From contig NW_024609846.1 of the NCBI RefSeq assembly GCF_016920785.2, forward strand, positions 88,624,570 to 88,688,569: DNA of 64,000 nucleotides. The letters run 5' to 3'. Position numbers and translations under genes: made by a program. Of the stretch, positions 23,001 to 33,893 are shown in pieces. Position 1 is the stretch's first letter, and every line of letters begins with the position of its first letter. The notes beneath the pieces were generated by a model. That model was not told the DNA's origin and searched no databases. It saw only the letters and a program-made list of their open reading frames with translations. This DNA comes from Ixodes scapularis. Its lineage: Eukaryota > Arthropoda > Arachnida > Ixodida > Ixodidae.

Positions 23001-25290
23001 TCAAGTTTGAAGGCTGACTGGGTCCACACTGTGGTCTTAATATCTAAAAAGTGGGAGTAAGGGCGGTAGCCCCGATCCAGACCTTGCCCGGGCCAGAAAC
23101 AAAGTTTGGGTACAAATCCCACCCGGCCTTAGCTTGGAAAATATGTGTGCTAGTGGGCTTTTGCAGTGCTCTTCCGTAATGCAAGTGCATGGTCAGGCTG
23201 TTCAATTCGTTTACCTGCAGGGAAGGGAACTGGAGCGACTGACAAGATTGTTCTGGGTTATTCATGTTTTTTGTGGGAAGGTGCAGACCTTTTCGTTTGT
23301 CTCTCTAGTTTTACTGACCATTTTTTCACCCTTTCAATGCAGTTGTTGATGAGCCAATGGGGTACGGTACAAATTGAGAGCCGACATCCATGCAGTGCAT
23401 CACAAAGCCAATTGGCAAGCTTCTGGTGCAATGAACTTTTCTTTAAAAATGTTTATTTAATAAAACATATGCAATAATCTTGCGTCATTATTTCACTCAG
23501 TGTCTAGCAGTTGTGACGTAAGGCTTCAGAGAAAACCGTAAGAGCACATATTTAGGGCAAGTTATCTTCTTTGTCTGCTAGCAAACTTACTTTGAGCCCG
23601 TCTAGTGGAGCTGCTTTTGCGATACATGTGTGTTATTGGTTTTCTCTTAGGTGCAGTGTTCAGTGAATCACCATGAGTGCATTTTACTTACATAACTTGG
23701 TAAATGGCAAAAAGCTACAGCCTATGTGTGAGGCAACTCAAGCGTCGGGGAAAATTTCTTGACACTTTTCCACTGAAAGAGTGCACTCAGAGAGTACATT
23801 ATTTGTTTGTTTGTTTTTATTTGGTTCAAGACAATGGCAGGGGGTTTCTTCGGTAACATGGCTAAAGGCGGATTTAACACCTGACGGGGCCACGCCGCCG
23901 TTTCAGCCAGAGACCTACCATAAACATACAAAAAACAGCAACTTGCAGAAAACTTAAGAGACGCAGTGAAACATATAAGATATTTACGAATTTCGCGTAA
24001 AACAAATAATTACGCAAATGGGCAGAAAAGGTATCACAACGTAGTTACTTAAATTAAAAAGAATGTCTAAACATAAAACATAATATAAAACTGGCAAGAA
24101 TTCAGAACAAAACACATGCACATAACAGCCTTAGGTCACGAGAAAGATATATATCGAGGAAATAGACGGCGAGAAATCGTAGAATTTTGTAATTTTTACT
24201 ATTATATAAACGTGAAATTGGCTGACCAATTGAGTGTCAGGTTGTCACGTGACTCTGGCGTTAGCCTTCCTGGAGGAAAGCCTCTTTTATCACGTTTTTA
24301 ATTTGTACCTTTGCGATGGAACTGAACAAGATTTTGCCATCAAATGTTTTCTTAATTCATATAGGATTGGGGTTTCGTGGCAAATTGCGTTGAAGAGCGA
24401 TTTCGCATAATGGGGCTCATTATAAATATCGAAGCTTAACGTATATTCATGAAATTGTCGAACCTACAAGACTCCATACGCTTTCAAGTAGGGCACACGG
24501 TTTTCAGGAGGCAATAAGGTTCCAACCGCACGTATATATAGCACGTTTTTGCAAGGACAAGAGAAGGTTTAAGTTGGATTCTGTGGTGGTGGACCAAACT
24601 AAGCTACGATAAATTATCTTGAAATAAACAAGTGCATAGTAAACGTCTTGGTTCATTATTTTGGTATATAATATCGTAACCTATTGATCCTTGCCTGATT
24701 GGCTCGCTAGGGCCTTCGTTTTTGCCATTTGCAAATTAATGCTGGAATGGAATATGCAGGATGCTCAGCTAATTTTTGCCAAGGCGGAAAACCCAGGTGC
24801 ACCTGCATGTGTCGAACCAAGGTAGTTTTATTAAGAGTCCTATTAATCAAAAAGTATTTTTCCATGTGCCAACCTGCATAATAAGAGAGATTAAATAGCT
24901 ATATTTTTAAATAGGTGTGCAAGCTTTCCAACACAAAGGTTAGCGTATTGAGATGCATCCCATAATGTCGTTTCCTCATAGGAGCCTTTGTGTGTCTAAT
25001 TGTTTCAAGCTCTAAAAAAGCGTACGTGATTAAAAAAAATCCACGTGACTACTCACTAGCGAGCAGCGTGTTAGTTCCCTTGGTCACGTAGTTTTAAAGT
25101 TTTAAAAAATGACACACACGAAAGTTACCTTGATAGAACCAACACGACGGGATGTTTCTCAACACTGTCTACAACTCTTGTATTGGATGGTTGGTGTGCA
25201 TAAGCGTATAACAGCGGCGCACGTGCTAGAGACTGGCGCGATGAAGGAAGACGAAAATAAACGTTCTTGCTCGTGTGCTCAACCTGGCTG
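20030..25290. other. 5.3 kb without a recognisable gene
   Basis: Read on both strands, this stretch yields only short ORFs with no motif I recognise. It is moderately AT-rich and holds one clear hairpin (22119-22186), a few weaker dyads (for example around 21740-21775) and short homopolymers. It may be old unique sequence or repeats too decayed to name by eye. Confidence 0.5.
22119..22186. repeat. 28-bp-arm hairpin
   Basis: Arms 22119-22146 and 22159-22186 match at 26 of 28 positions around a 12-base loop. The arm sequence begins ggattt(g/a)tgcaccc and ends ctttagatgaaac. Confidence 0.85.
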
Positions 25291-25323
25291 GTGATATCGC
25301 GCAGTTGTCCGTTCCCCTAACCT

Positions 25324-26285
25324 GTGATTGCCGAACACAAGATAATGGTAGCGCAAGTGGATTCATTTCAAACAAAAACACGTCACCGAAACATCCTGGA
25401 CGACGATACTACCGATCAGCCGGTGGCTACAATCGATTCCCCTAGGTTGAGCCCCAGCGTTCCAACTAGAATGGCGTCTCCATTCCTAACATGTCAACCG
25501 CAGGAAGAGTTTGATTTTTCAAAATCAGAAGAGAAGACTGGCCTCGGTGGATTCGATGGTTTGAGAGATTTCGCATGGTCAGTGGGCTTCAAGCAAAAAC
25601 AAGCGTCGAATAGGTGAATGCCCTTCTTTACACTATGGGAGATAAAGCGGAAGACACCTTGCTTTCATTCAGTTTAACCGACGAGCAAATGACGCAGTAT
25701 GATGCCGTGCGCAAAGCGTTCGAAGACCACTTCATAGTCCAGCAAAATTTGATCTACGACAGGTTAAAATTCCATTTAAGGATAGAAGAAGAGGGCGAAC
25801 CTGTTGAACAATTCGTGACCGATCTTCACGCTTTGGCTAAATACTGAAAGTTCGGCACTCTGCACGACGAGAGGATTAGACGTCGTAATGTTGAGGCGTC
25901 AGAGATCACTAACTGTACAAACAAAATGCAGTTACACTTCAACTTGACTTTGGAAACAGCGACTACTATGGCTCGGCAGTCAGAAACAATCAAGAGACAG
26001 CAGGCCGAACTTTGACCTACCGACACTGTGAGATGGGTAAAGGCTATCAATCCATCGAAAGATCCTCCTCCTCAGAGAAGAGCCCCAACTAAACACACAG
26101 GGAGATGCCACCAACAATCGCCACGGCCTTGGATAAGGGAAGAATCGCCACGCAAGAAATAAATGTCTACCCAGAAATGCCATATGTCGCAACTGTGGCA
26201 AGCCAGGACATTTCTCGAAAATTTGCTTAGGCTCGAAAGTCGTCCAAGATCTTATCGTCAAAGACGAAGACATCTCTTTCCTCCG
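25324..26285 (+). pseudogene. gag: Ty3/gypsy gag remnant
   Basis: Structural polyprotein of the gypsy at 25.3-29.8 kb, broken by stops. 25614-25847 carries a retrotransposon-gag-like capsid stretch: YTMGDKAEDTLLSF, then YDAVRKAFEDHFIVQQN and EPVEQFVTDLHALAKY, the usual arrangement before a nucleocapsid. A zinc knuckle follows at about 26175-26235 as CRNCGKPGHFSKIC (CCHC), in another frame from the ORF that overlaps it. Gag would assemble the particle and the knuckle bind RNA. The region begins soon after a possible primer-binding TGG (25290), but I cannot place a 5' LTR. Confidence 0.7.
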
Positions 26286-26289
26286 GACT

Positions 26290-29200
26290 GTGGACACCAA
26301 AGACACAGAACCATGGACAGCTACCATCTTTTAAGATTGAAACTGGAGACGACGTCACGGTAATTCCCGAAACCGTGTACAATCAACAGTTTGGACATGC
26401 CCCTTTGACTGGACCAAGTGGTTAAGGGGACCTGGTCAAGACAAGCTACAGGCTGATGGAGTCCTGCATGCTGATGTAGCGCTTCGGACGAACGAGGTGA
26501 GCACTGATATCTATGTCCTGAAGAATCTTGAACTTCCACTCTTGTCAAGACGCGACAGCGAGAAGTTAGGAGTGGTCAAGAGACTCAATGAAATGTCCAT
26601 TTCCTACTACAGAACAGTCAACGTTAAAACTGAGTTCCCTTCGCTGTTCACGGGCCCTGGATGCGTGAAAATGCCTTACAAGATAAGGGTGCGCCAATAT
26701 GCTGTATCTCTTTCGCTGGCATCACCAAGAAGGATTCCAATACCGCACATAGACAAGTTGAAGTCGGAGCTCGAAAATATGCTTCCGCGTGACGTCATAG
26801 AACCCGTTGAAGAACCTACTGACTGGCGCTCCCCTATGGTAGTAGTCGGAAAATTTAACGGAAACTACAGAATCTGACTTGATTTCACATCGTTGAACAA
26901 CTACGTTGAGACAGAATTTAAATTCATCCCGTTCCTGTCGCCGACCACATTTTAGCACAACTGAGAAAAGCAAAGTTCTTCTTGAAGCTTGACGCGAATT
27001 CGGGCTTCTGGCAGTTTCAACTAGCGCCATAATCTCAAATCCTTACGGACTTGATCACTTCTTTCGGGAGATATAAGTTCAGACGACTTCCGTTTAGTAT
27101 CACGTCCGCATCGGAGTTCTACCAGAATAAAATAGTCAACTCTTGAACGGCATCCAGAACCATGTATGCAACATGAAGAACATCCTCGTGTACGGCTCAT
27201 CCAGGTAGGAACACAACCAGAGACTAATAGAAATCCTTTCAAGGCTAAAACAAGTGGGAATAACGCTAAACGACACCCAGTGCGTTTTTGAGGCGACCCG
27301 AGTTAAGTTTCTTGGTCTCGCCGTCAATCAAACTTGGGTCTTCTCCGAGGAGGAAAAGCTTGAAGCGATCAAGTCGATGAAAGCCCCGACGAACGTCAGT
27401 CAACTCAAGAGCTTTATGGGCATGACAAACTACCCCGGGAAATTTGGGCCGAATTTAGCAGAAAAAGCGCATACCCTCACGATGTTTCTGAGATCTAAGA
27501 ACGAATGGGCTTGGGAAAATCAACAACAGAAAGCTTTTGACACCCTCAAGCTAGCGCTGACTTCAACCAAAGTACTTGCTTTGTTCGACCCCAAGAAACT
27601 GACGGTGTATCTCGGCGGACGCCTCATCCCACGGTATCAGAGCAGTACTACGACAGAAGCAGAGAGACTATATATACTTTCCAGTAGCTTATCCGTCAAG
27701 AACCCTCAATGAGACAGAAAGGCGCTACGTGCAGATGAAAAAAGAAAGTTTAGCTGTTTGTGGAGCTGTGAAAAGTTCCGTTACTTCATAACTGTATTGA
27801 AAGTCGTGATAGAGACGGACCACAAGCCGTTCGCCCCGATTTTCCCAACAAAGTGTCTGGAAGACATCTCGGTGAAATTGCAGCGAATGAAACTACGGAT
27901 GATGAGATACAGCTATAACATCAGGCATATCCCAGGCAAAGACCTCATCGCCGCTGATGTCTTGTCAAGACACCCTCTAGCTGAAGTTCCAGAAAGAACT
28001 GGAAGAAGAGATTAACGCATACGTTCGCGGCATCACCTCTAATATACCTGGTGCTGACAGGAGGTTACGGCAAATACAGAAAAAACAAGGAAAAGACCGC
28101 GTTTGTCAGCTTTTATCACGATACTGTGCTGAAGGATGACCCGACAAAAACAAAGTAGACCTAACCTGTAAAAACGTTTGGCAATAAAGAAACGATGCTT
28201 CCATGAAAGAGGGACATCTAATGAAAGGGTGGAGGATCCTTGCGCCTCAGTCCATGAGACAAGACATCCTGGACAAAATACACCATGGACACCTGGGCAT
28301 CGCCAAGTGCAGAGGACGTGAATGTGAATCTGTCTGATGGCCTGGGATATCCACACAAATTGAAAACCTCGTCCCAAAATGCCTTCAGTGCATGCAAGAA
28401 ACAGGTAAAAGACGAGAACCGCCAATTCCAACGCCCTTCCCAGAAAGACTATGGCAAGAAATCGGCATGGATCTATTTTCCCTCTCAGGAAAGGGGTATT
28501 TGCTCATCACCGATTATTACTCAAGATTCCCAGAAGTTGCACCACTCACAAGTCTGTCGCCGACATCTGAAGCTGACCACCTGAAATCGATCTTCGCCAG
28601 ACACGGCACACCAGACACAGTATTTAGCGACAATGGACCTCAATTCCAAAAACTCGACTCGTCACAATTCCACAAATTTTCTCAATGCTAGGGCTTCCAC
28701 CACAAGACTTCCAGTCCGAAATATCCAGAAAGTAACGGCTTTGTGGAGTCAGCCGTCAAAATAATCAAACGTAGTTGGGAAAAGACAGGTGATGCCTATC
28801 GCGCACTCCAAGCCTACCGTGCCACCCCCCTTGAATACGGCAACGGTCCAGCGGAACTCCTGATGGGGAGACGTATAGAAACGACATTCCCTACGATCGG
28901 ATTTAGTTTAAAGTCAGCGGTCCCTAATCCCGAGCTTCTAAAGAAGTGGGAGGAAAACAACAATGCAAGGGAAAAAATGAACTTTGACACAAGACACGGA
29001 ATCCGACCGTTGAAACCATCTGCAAAATGGTCAGCACGTATGGATCCCAGACCAGAGACAAACGGGTCATATTGCATCACCTTCGGACGCGCCACGTTCA
29101 TACCTGGTTGAGACCGACCGGGGAGTTATAAGGAAACCGACTACACTTGGTTCCCGTATCAGCTCCCTCTTCACCTGAGCATGTCAAACATCAAGGACCA

Positions 29201-29290
29201 CCAACCGCTTCCGAGATCACGGCGTTCATTTTCACGTCTACGGGACATCCAACAACAGTGGTCGTTCTTTAGGCTCAAGACGTGAGCACA
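26290..29290 (+). pseudogene. pol: Ty3/gypsy pol remnant (PR-RT-RNase H-IN)
   Basis: Pol downstream of gag. A protease-to-RT linker includes VYVLKNLELPLL-like and TEFPSLFTGPGCVKMPYK (26497-26700). RT: LPRDVIEPVEEPTDWRSPMV (26790-26850), ANSGFWQFQLAP near 26995, and a catalytic box where YVDD is expected but YGSS is read (about 27190), so activity is lost. The connection domain reads KFLGLAVNQTWVFSEEE (27310-27360). RNase H: ETDHKPFAPIF (27808) and HIPGKDLIAADVLSRHP. Integrase: zinc-binding HHGHLGIAK...CLQCMQ (28285-28400), then IGMDLFSL, VFSDNGPQF and NGFVESAVKI supply D, D, E. The RNase H 5' part has lost a block near 27610. Many stops; non-functional. Confidence 0.85.
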
Positions 29291-29339
29291 AGGACAAATA
29301 GAAGGAAATAATGAGAAGACATCAGAAGAAGGCACAAAG

Positions 29340-29380
29340 TGTCTGTCTGTGAGAGTGCAAGCGCAAGCGCACGTGTGTGC

Positions 29381-29411
<31 letters not shown>

Positions 29412-29437
29412 TGTGTGTGCGTGTGTGTGTGCGTGTT
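29340..29437. repeat. (GCGT)n/(GT)n microsatellite
   Basis: A purine-pyrimidine alternating run of GCGT and GT units within the 3' part of the gypsy, followed at 29484-29500 by 17 consecutive G. The alternating tract has Z-DNA-forming composition. Confidence 0.9.
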
Positions 29438-29525
29438 TTTTTTTTAATGTTTAGCCTCGCTATGGCAAGACGGAACACTTTCTGGGGGGGGGGGGGGGGG
29501 TGACCGGGATAACCTGACCTTTTTA

Positions 29526-29760
29526 TGAGGGCGGAGATTGTAACAGCAACGCAGGAGACATGCTAGGAGCAAGATGAGCTCTCTAAATGCACACACAAAG
29601 TTCTTCCAAAGTTCTGCGCATTTCTCAACGCGCTTCTTAGTATGGGGAAAAAATTAAGATACTGGTCGACAGCCGCTAGATGGACAGCATGCCTCATCCG
29701 TGTCAGGATGTGCCTTTCTTTTTTTAAGTTGTCGTCCTCGCATGCAGCGTTGGGCAACTT
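29526..29760 (+). mobile_element. polypurine tract and putative 3' LTR start
   Basis: gagggcggaga (29527-29537) is a polypurine tract of the sort that primes plus-strand synthesis. It is followed by TGTAACAGCAACGCAG (from 29539), a plausible LTR start with the canonical TG. The LTR end is not identified. A weak similarity to 25100-25160 (acacacgaaagtta...ttctcaacac) could be the 5' LTR, but I cannot confirm it. Nothing is recognised in 29760-30220. Confidence 0.5.
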
Positions 29761-30224
29761 ACTTGCATATGTAAATACTTATTCTTTAACGTAAACTCCG
29801 GATATAGCGACTTCGGCTCTTAGTAAAATGACGCGTCCGAGGTGCGCATTATAAAACCACCACATGATGTGATTTTCTGCCGTGTGACAATACGTAGTGA
29901 CCTTTTTTTGTTTTGTGTAACGTGCACCAATGTGATGCTACTCCTTGTACAGGAAGTGCATAAAGTAGCAATGTCATTTTTTTTTTCTCTGCTTTCGTTG
30001 TTTGCAAATATATGCATTCTGGTTTCACTAAAGTTGTTAGATATTGCGCAGCGCAGAAGTAGCTTCAAAAGTGATTAGTTACTTTACTAGGTGTTTCCCT
30101 ACTGAAAGTGTATAAGAAAAAATTGGTTTGTGGGAATATTTATACAGCGTGTAGTTGGTCAGCCATTAAAGTTGCGACGAGTCGCACGCTGTAGATGAGC
30201 AATTTAGCCAGTGCAGTACAACCG

Positions 30225-30420
30225 CTAGCCTGGGGTCTTTAACGTGCACCACGCAGTAGTGATACACGACCGCACGCCGGTACGATGCTCATCCAGATCG
30301 AAACGGGCAGGGGTGGGGCTCCAACCCAGGATCCCTGGGTTCTGCAGCGCGAGCTTTCGCTCCACGCGCGTCGAGCTGGGTGTGCGCTTCAGCCTACTCG
30401 GCCACCGATCTCCCAGTGCA
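30225..30420 (-). repeat. tRNA-derived SINE, minus strand
   Basis: On the minus strand an A box (tggccgagtaggct) and a B box-like ggttggagcc are spaced as in a tRNA with a long variable arm. They are followed by a non-tRNA body with gatctggatgagcatcg and a 3' segment cacgttaaagaccccag. That 3' motif is familiar from tick and other arthropod retroposons. It probably belongs to a tick SINE family; the exact family is not assigned. Confidence 0.65.
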
Positions 30421-30434
30421 TAAGACATTCTTTA

Positions 30435-30612
30435 GTCCAATAAACATATGTTCAGAAAATATAAGAGTATAAAGAACCTTATATGAACATATAAGAACAA
30501 TATAAAATTATATAAGAAGCTATAAGAGACTTCTTATCAGTTTCTTGTAATTTATTATATACTCTTTTATGGTACTTATATGAAACTCTTTAGTCATATG
30601 CATTTATTGGAC
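30435..30612. mobile_element. AT-rich MITE, about 178 bp
   Basis: Left gtccaataaacatatg (30435-30450) is inverted at catatgcatttattggac (30595-30612). The interior is AT-rich and packed with tataag/cttata words in both orientations. Outer flanks (tta / caa) give no clean duplication. Confidence 0.6.
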
Positions 30613-31083
30613 CAAAACATTTCTCATGCAAATAAGATTTCTCATTAGGGTTGTACTCGACCCAATATATTTTACAGGGAAAATGACTTGAGTAGTACTC
30701 GAAATATTTTATTAGTCAGGTATTGAGTAACTTTTCTTAAATACTTATGCCGCGGATCTTGTTCAACACCGCCAGAAAGACAGTTTGAAATACCAGGAGA
30801 TAATATCGCAACAGTTTATTAAGGCTGCGGTCCCACCACCGGAAAAATATTACCGGTGCTGTCTGTATCAATACCACCTGGAAGACAAGGCCTGTGTATG
30901 ACGTTTGGTTAGTAGATGCCCGACCCGCCTCAAGCGGCAAACAGGCCGAAGCTTGACGACAGTAGGGGCCGCGTCACAGCTACGCCGCATTCACTGGCAG
31001 CCATAGCTGCGTGCGCGTCTACTGAGCGCACGCAGCTGATAGCGAGCAGATAGCAAGCTTCCACCGTTCATTTGTAACGTGCA

Positions 31084-31183
31084 TGCGACACCATCAAGAT
31101 TGTCGGTCTAAGCAGCCTATTAATGTGAGCTCCTGCGACACCATCAAGATTTCCGGTCTTAGCAGCCTATTAATGTAAGCTCG
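31084..31183. repeat. two tandem 50-bp units
   Basis: 31084-31133 and 31134-31183 are near-identical, with few substitutions (for example attgtcgg / atttccgg). No gene is recognisable in 30620-31810. Confidence 0.9.
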
Positions 31184-31818
31184 TTCTGAGCCCAAAACAA
31201 AGGTGACATATTGAGCTTCCGGCTCAGCAACACTTCCTTTGATTCCCTTGCTCTCAAGACTCTGACTGACTGACATTCTCGATTCCCTGATTAGTTTCGT
31301 CCGCTCATCGGGGATCGCCTGTTACATTTAGCCTCCTCCCCCTACCCTCTTCATAATCCCCTTCCCCCGTCACGATTAGATGACTTTATCAAGAAATCGT
31401 GATGTATCCCAATCCTTTAATAAATACGTTTTCGCGCTCACTCATGACCACTGAAGCAGGCGATGGAGCAGACTAGCAGCACACATGAAGGCACCCTAGA
31501 GCAGACGATGTCGCAAACAATGTAGCAGACGATGGTGCTCATTCGGGCAACCTAGGGGGCGCTGAGGAGGTCTAATAGTGATGACGTTTAGAGGAGGAAA
31601 CCCGCAGACCTTGTGTTCTAAGTGGTAGGCAATCAACGGTTTGAAGTGCCCAGAAGAAGAACGCATTATGGAGAAGGCGTAAGATCGTTTTATGTACCAA
31701 AGATATTTAATGAGCTACACGAAGACTGAACATAACAAGAGTCGGTCAAAAAATTAAACAAAGCTGTCAAGTGTGTTTGCTAAGGTCCATCTCAAGACCG
31801 ATCGACAAAGAAATTCTG

Positions 31819-32873
31819 GGCCCGTTTGCTCGAAGCGCTAACCGCGGCTAAAGTTAGCCGCAGTACCTAGGAGAGGGATTTTTTTAAATCACGTGACTGC
31901 CTCGGTAGGGATGCGGGGAAACATGGCAGTGCCCCAGTGAGTAAGCGCCGCTCGCTTTGGAAATAATATGTCGTTGTAGCTGCAATATCGGGCGCCTTAG
32001 TCAGCAACGAATGGTGCAGGAGGCTTTCGCTTTGCTTTACCTCACTTAAACCGGAAAGCATGGGCAATGACATCGCCGCATTTTTTAGATAGTCTTTTGA
32101 TTCTGGGCATTCCTAAGCCTAAATGAACGCGATAATTGTCGGCATGGCAACGTCTTTGGAAAGCGGATTGTTGATAGCACACAAAAGCAGATAGCGTCCC
32201 AACAGACCTTTTTTCTAAATTATCCAAGCACCGAGGTGCATGCTACGACCGTAGTTGCACGCGTCGCACGTGCTGGCGTCTGCAGTAGTAACCGTTCTAA
32301 AGCGAAAAGTATAAAACCAATTTTGCCTTGCACGCGCGTTCCTTAAAGCCTTATTATGATTTTTTACTTCGAATCATTTATAACAGGAAGGTCAGCGCGC
32401 GTGGACCGTAGAATTACACTTCCAGCGTTCTCCTCGCGATGCTTGGATAATTTAGAAGAAAGTCTGTCGGGACGCTGTCTGCTTTTGTGTGCTATCAATA
32501 CCCGGCCGATTGAGTCAAGGCAATCCGCTTTCCAAAGACGTTGCCATGCCTATAATTATTGCGTTCATTTAGGCTTAGGAATAGCCAGAATCGAAACACT
32601 CTCTAAAAAATGCGGCGATTTCATTGCCCATGCTTTGCGGATTAAGTGAGGTAAGGCAAAGTGAAAGCCTCCTGCACCATTCGTTGCTGACTAACGCGCC
32701 CGATATTGCAGCTACAACGACATATTATTTCCAAAGCGAGCGGCGCTCACTCACTGGGGCGCGGCCATGTTTCCCCGCATCCCTACCGAGCCCCCAGTCA
32801 CGTGATTTCAAAATCCCTCTCCTAGGTACTGCGGCTAACTTTAGCCGCGGTTAGTGCTTCGAGCAAACGGGCC
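31819..32873. mobile_element. long-TIR foldback element, 1055 bp
   Basis: Two arms of about 410-430 bp (31819-about 32231 and about 32440-32873) are inverted copies around a unique centre of about 205 bp. Termini are ggcccgtttgctcgaagc, and a 3-bp ctg duplication is present (31816-31818 and 32874-32876). The right arm has an extra insertion of about 20 bp (32500-32520). No transposase is encoded. The 3-bp duplication and GGCCCGTTTGC ends suggest PIF/Harbinger-type mobilisation, but that is inference. Confidence 0.88.
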
Positions 32874-32877
32874 CTGA

Positions 32878-33038
32878 TGTTTTGTGTACCCCTGCTTTAA
32901 TTGATGGTAATGTGGTGTCACATAGTGTGAGTAATCCTATTAAATTACCTTTCTTAATTTAAGTGACTTCGGAAACAAATTACCTGGTTCTGTGTTCGTG
33001 CAATAAACTCTTATTATTATAATTATTATTATTATTTG
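32878..33038 (+). mobile_element. possible retroposon 3' tail with (ATT)n
   Basis: aataaact (33003) is followed by an (ATT)n run to 33038, as in the 3' ends of some LINEs. The upstream 120 bp is non-coding. This would be the remainder of a retroposon into which the foldback element inserted. Confidence 0.35.
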
Positions 33039-33049
33039 CATCATTTTGC

Positions 33050-33893
33050 TTCAGCTAAACGCAATCAATGCGAAGTTAGATGTTCCGCATCTACCTTGAA
33101 AGACAAAATAGATGAGTTGTCGTCACTTCCAGCAAAATGAATGACTTGCTGATGTTGGAGGCGGTAGTCGGAACGTTGAATGAAACTGTTGGGGGTGCTC
33201 AAGAATTAGTAGATTTTTTTTCTCCATAATATGATTCCGTGTTGGAACATATGAAAGCCAACGATAAGCAAATAAAAGGACTGAAAGATGAAGCTGAAAT
33301 TCTCAGATCGACAGTAACCGAGCAGAGTCTCACAATACGCCGACGGCAGACAGAGCTTAACAACGCTAAGCAATACAGTCGATTGAGTAACATGGAAATT
33401 CATGGTTTACCATACCACCCGACCGAGAACATCGTCTTCGTTGAAATAACCTAATAGTGAAAGGCATACCTGAACAAGAGTGTGATATCTGGAATGATAC
33501 AGAGTAAAACATTCACTCGTTCTTATTAACCCATCTAAACATTACCTCCGGCGAAATCGAGGGCGCGCACCGGATAGGGCGGCCTCGGCCTGGGACAAAT
33601 AGGCCGATAGTTATAAAGTTTGTGAGTTACAAAAGCAAATGCGAGGTCTTAAGCAATGCTCACAGGTTGAAAAACCTGATATCCCCTAAAGTCTGGATTG
33701 AAGAGGATTCTTCGCCCAGGGTGCAGCTTGCCCGCAAAACACTTCGTGACTATGCGAAAGCAAAGCGAGGTACAAATAGATTCCGACTATCATACGGTAA
33801 GCTTACATTGAACGACGTTGTTTACTCCTACTATGCAAACGGTGATCAGGTTATCACAGTTTCCCGAGTCAATACGATAGACCACCGCGCATG
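33050..33893 (+). pseudogene. LINE ORF1 remnant (coiled-coil RNA-binding protein)
   Basis: First ORF of a two-ORF LINE. A heptad-like region (HMKANDKQIKGLKDEAEILR, 33245-33310) leads into the conserved QYSRLSNMEIHGLPYHPTEN (33370-33430). After a stop it continues as EGAHRIGRPRPGTNRPIVIK and VSYKSKCEVLSNAHRLKN. C-terminal: TLRDYAKAKRGTNRFRLSYG. ORF1 proteins bind element RNA and form trimers through the coiled coil. The ATG is unclear, and at least two stops break the frame. Confidence 0.75.

Noticed and set aside
25100..25290. Possible 5' LTR of the 25.3-kb gypsy
   Set aside because: Only scattered similarity to the putative 3' LTR start at 29539; not enough to draw a boundary.
32042..32854. 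Paired ORFs of 60-100 residues with similar translations
   Set aside because: They are the two arms of the foldback element read in opposite directions; not a duplicated gene.
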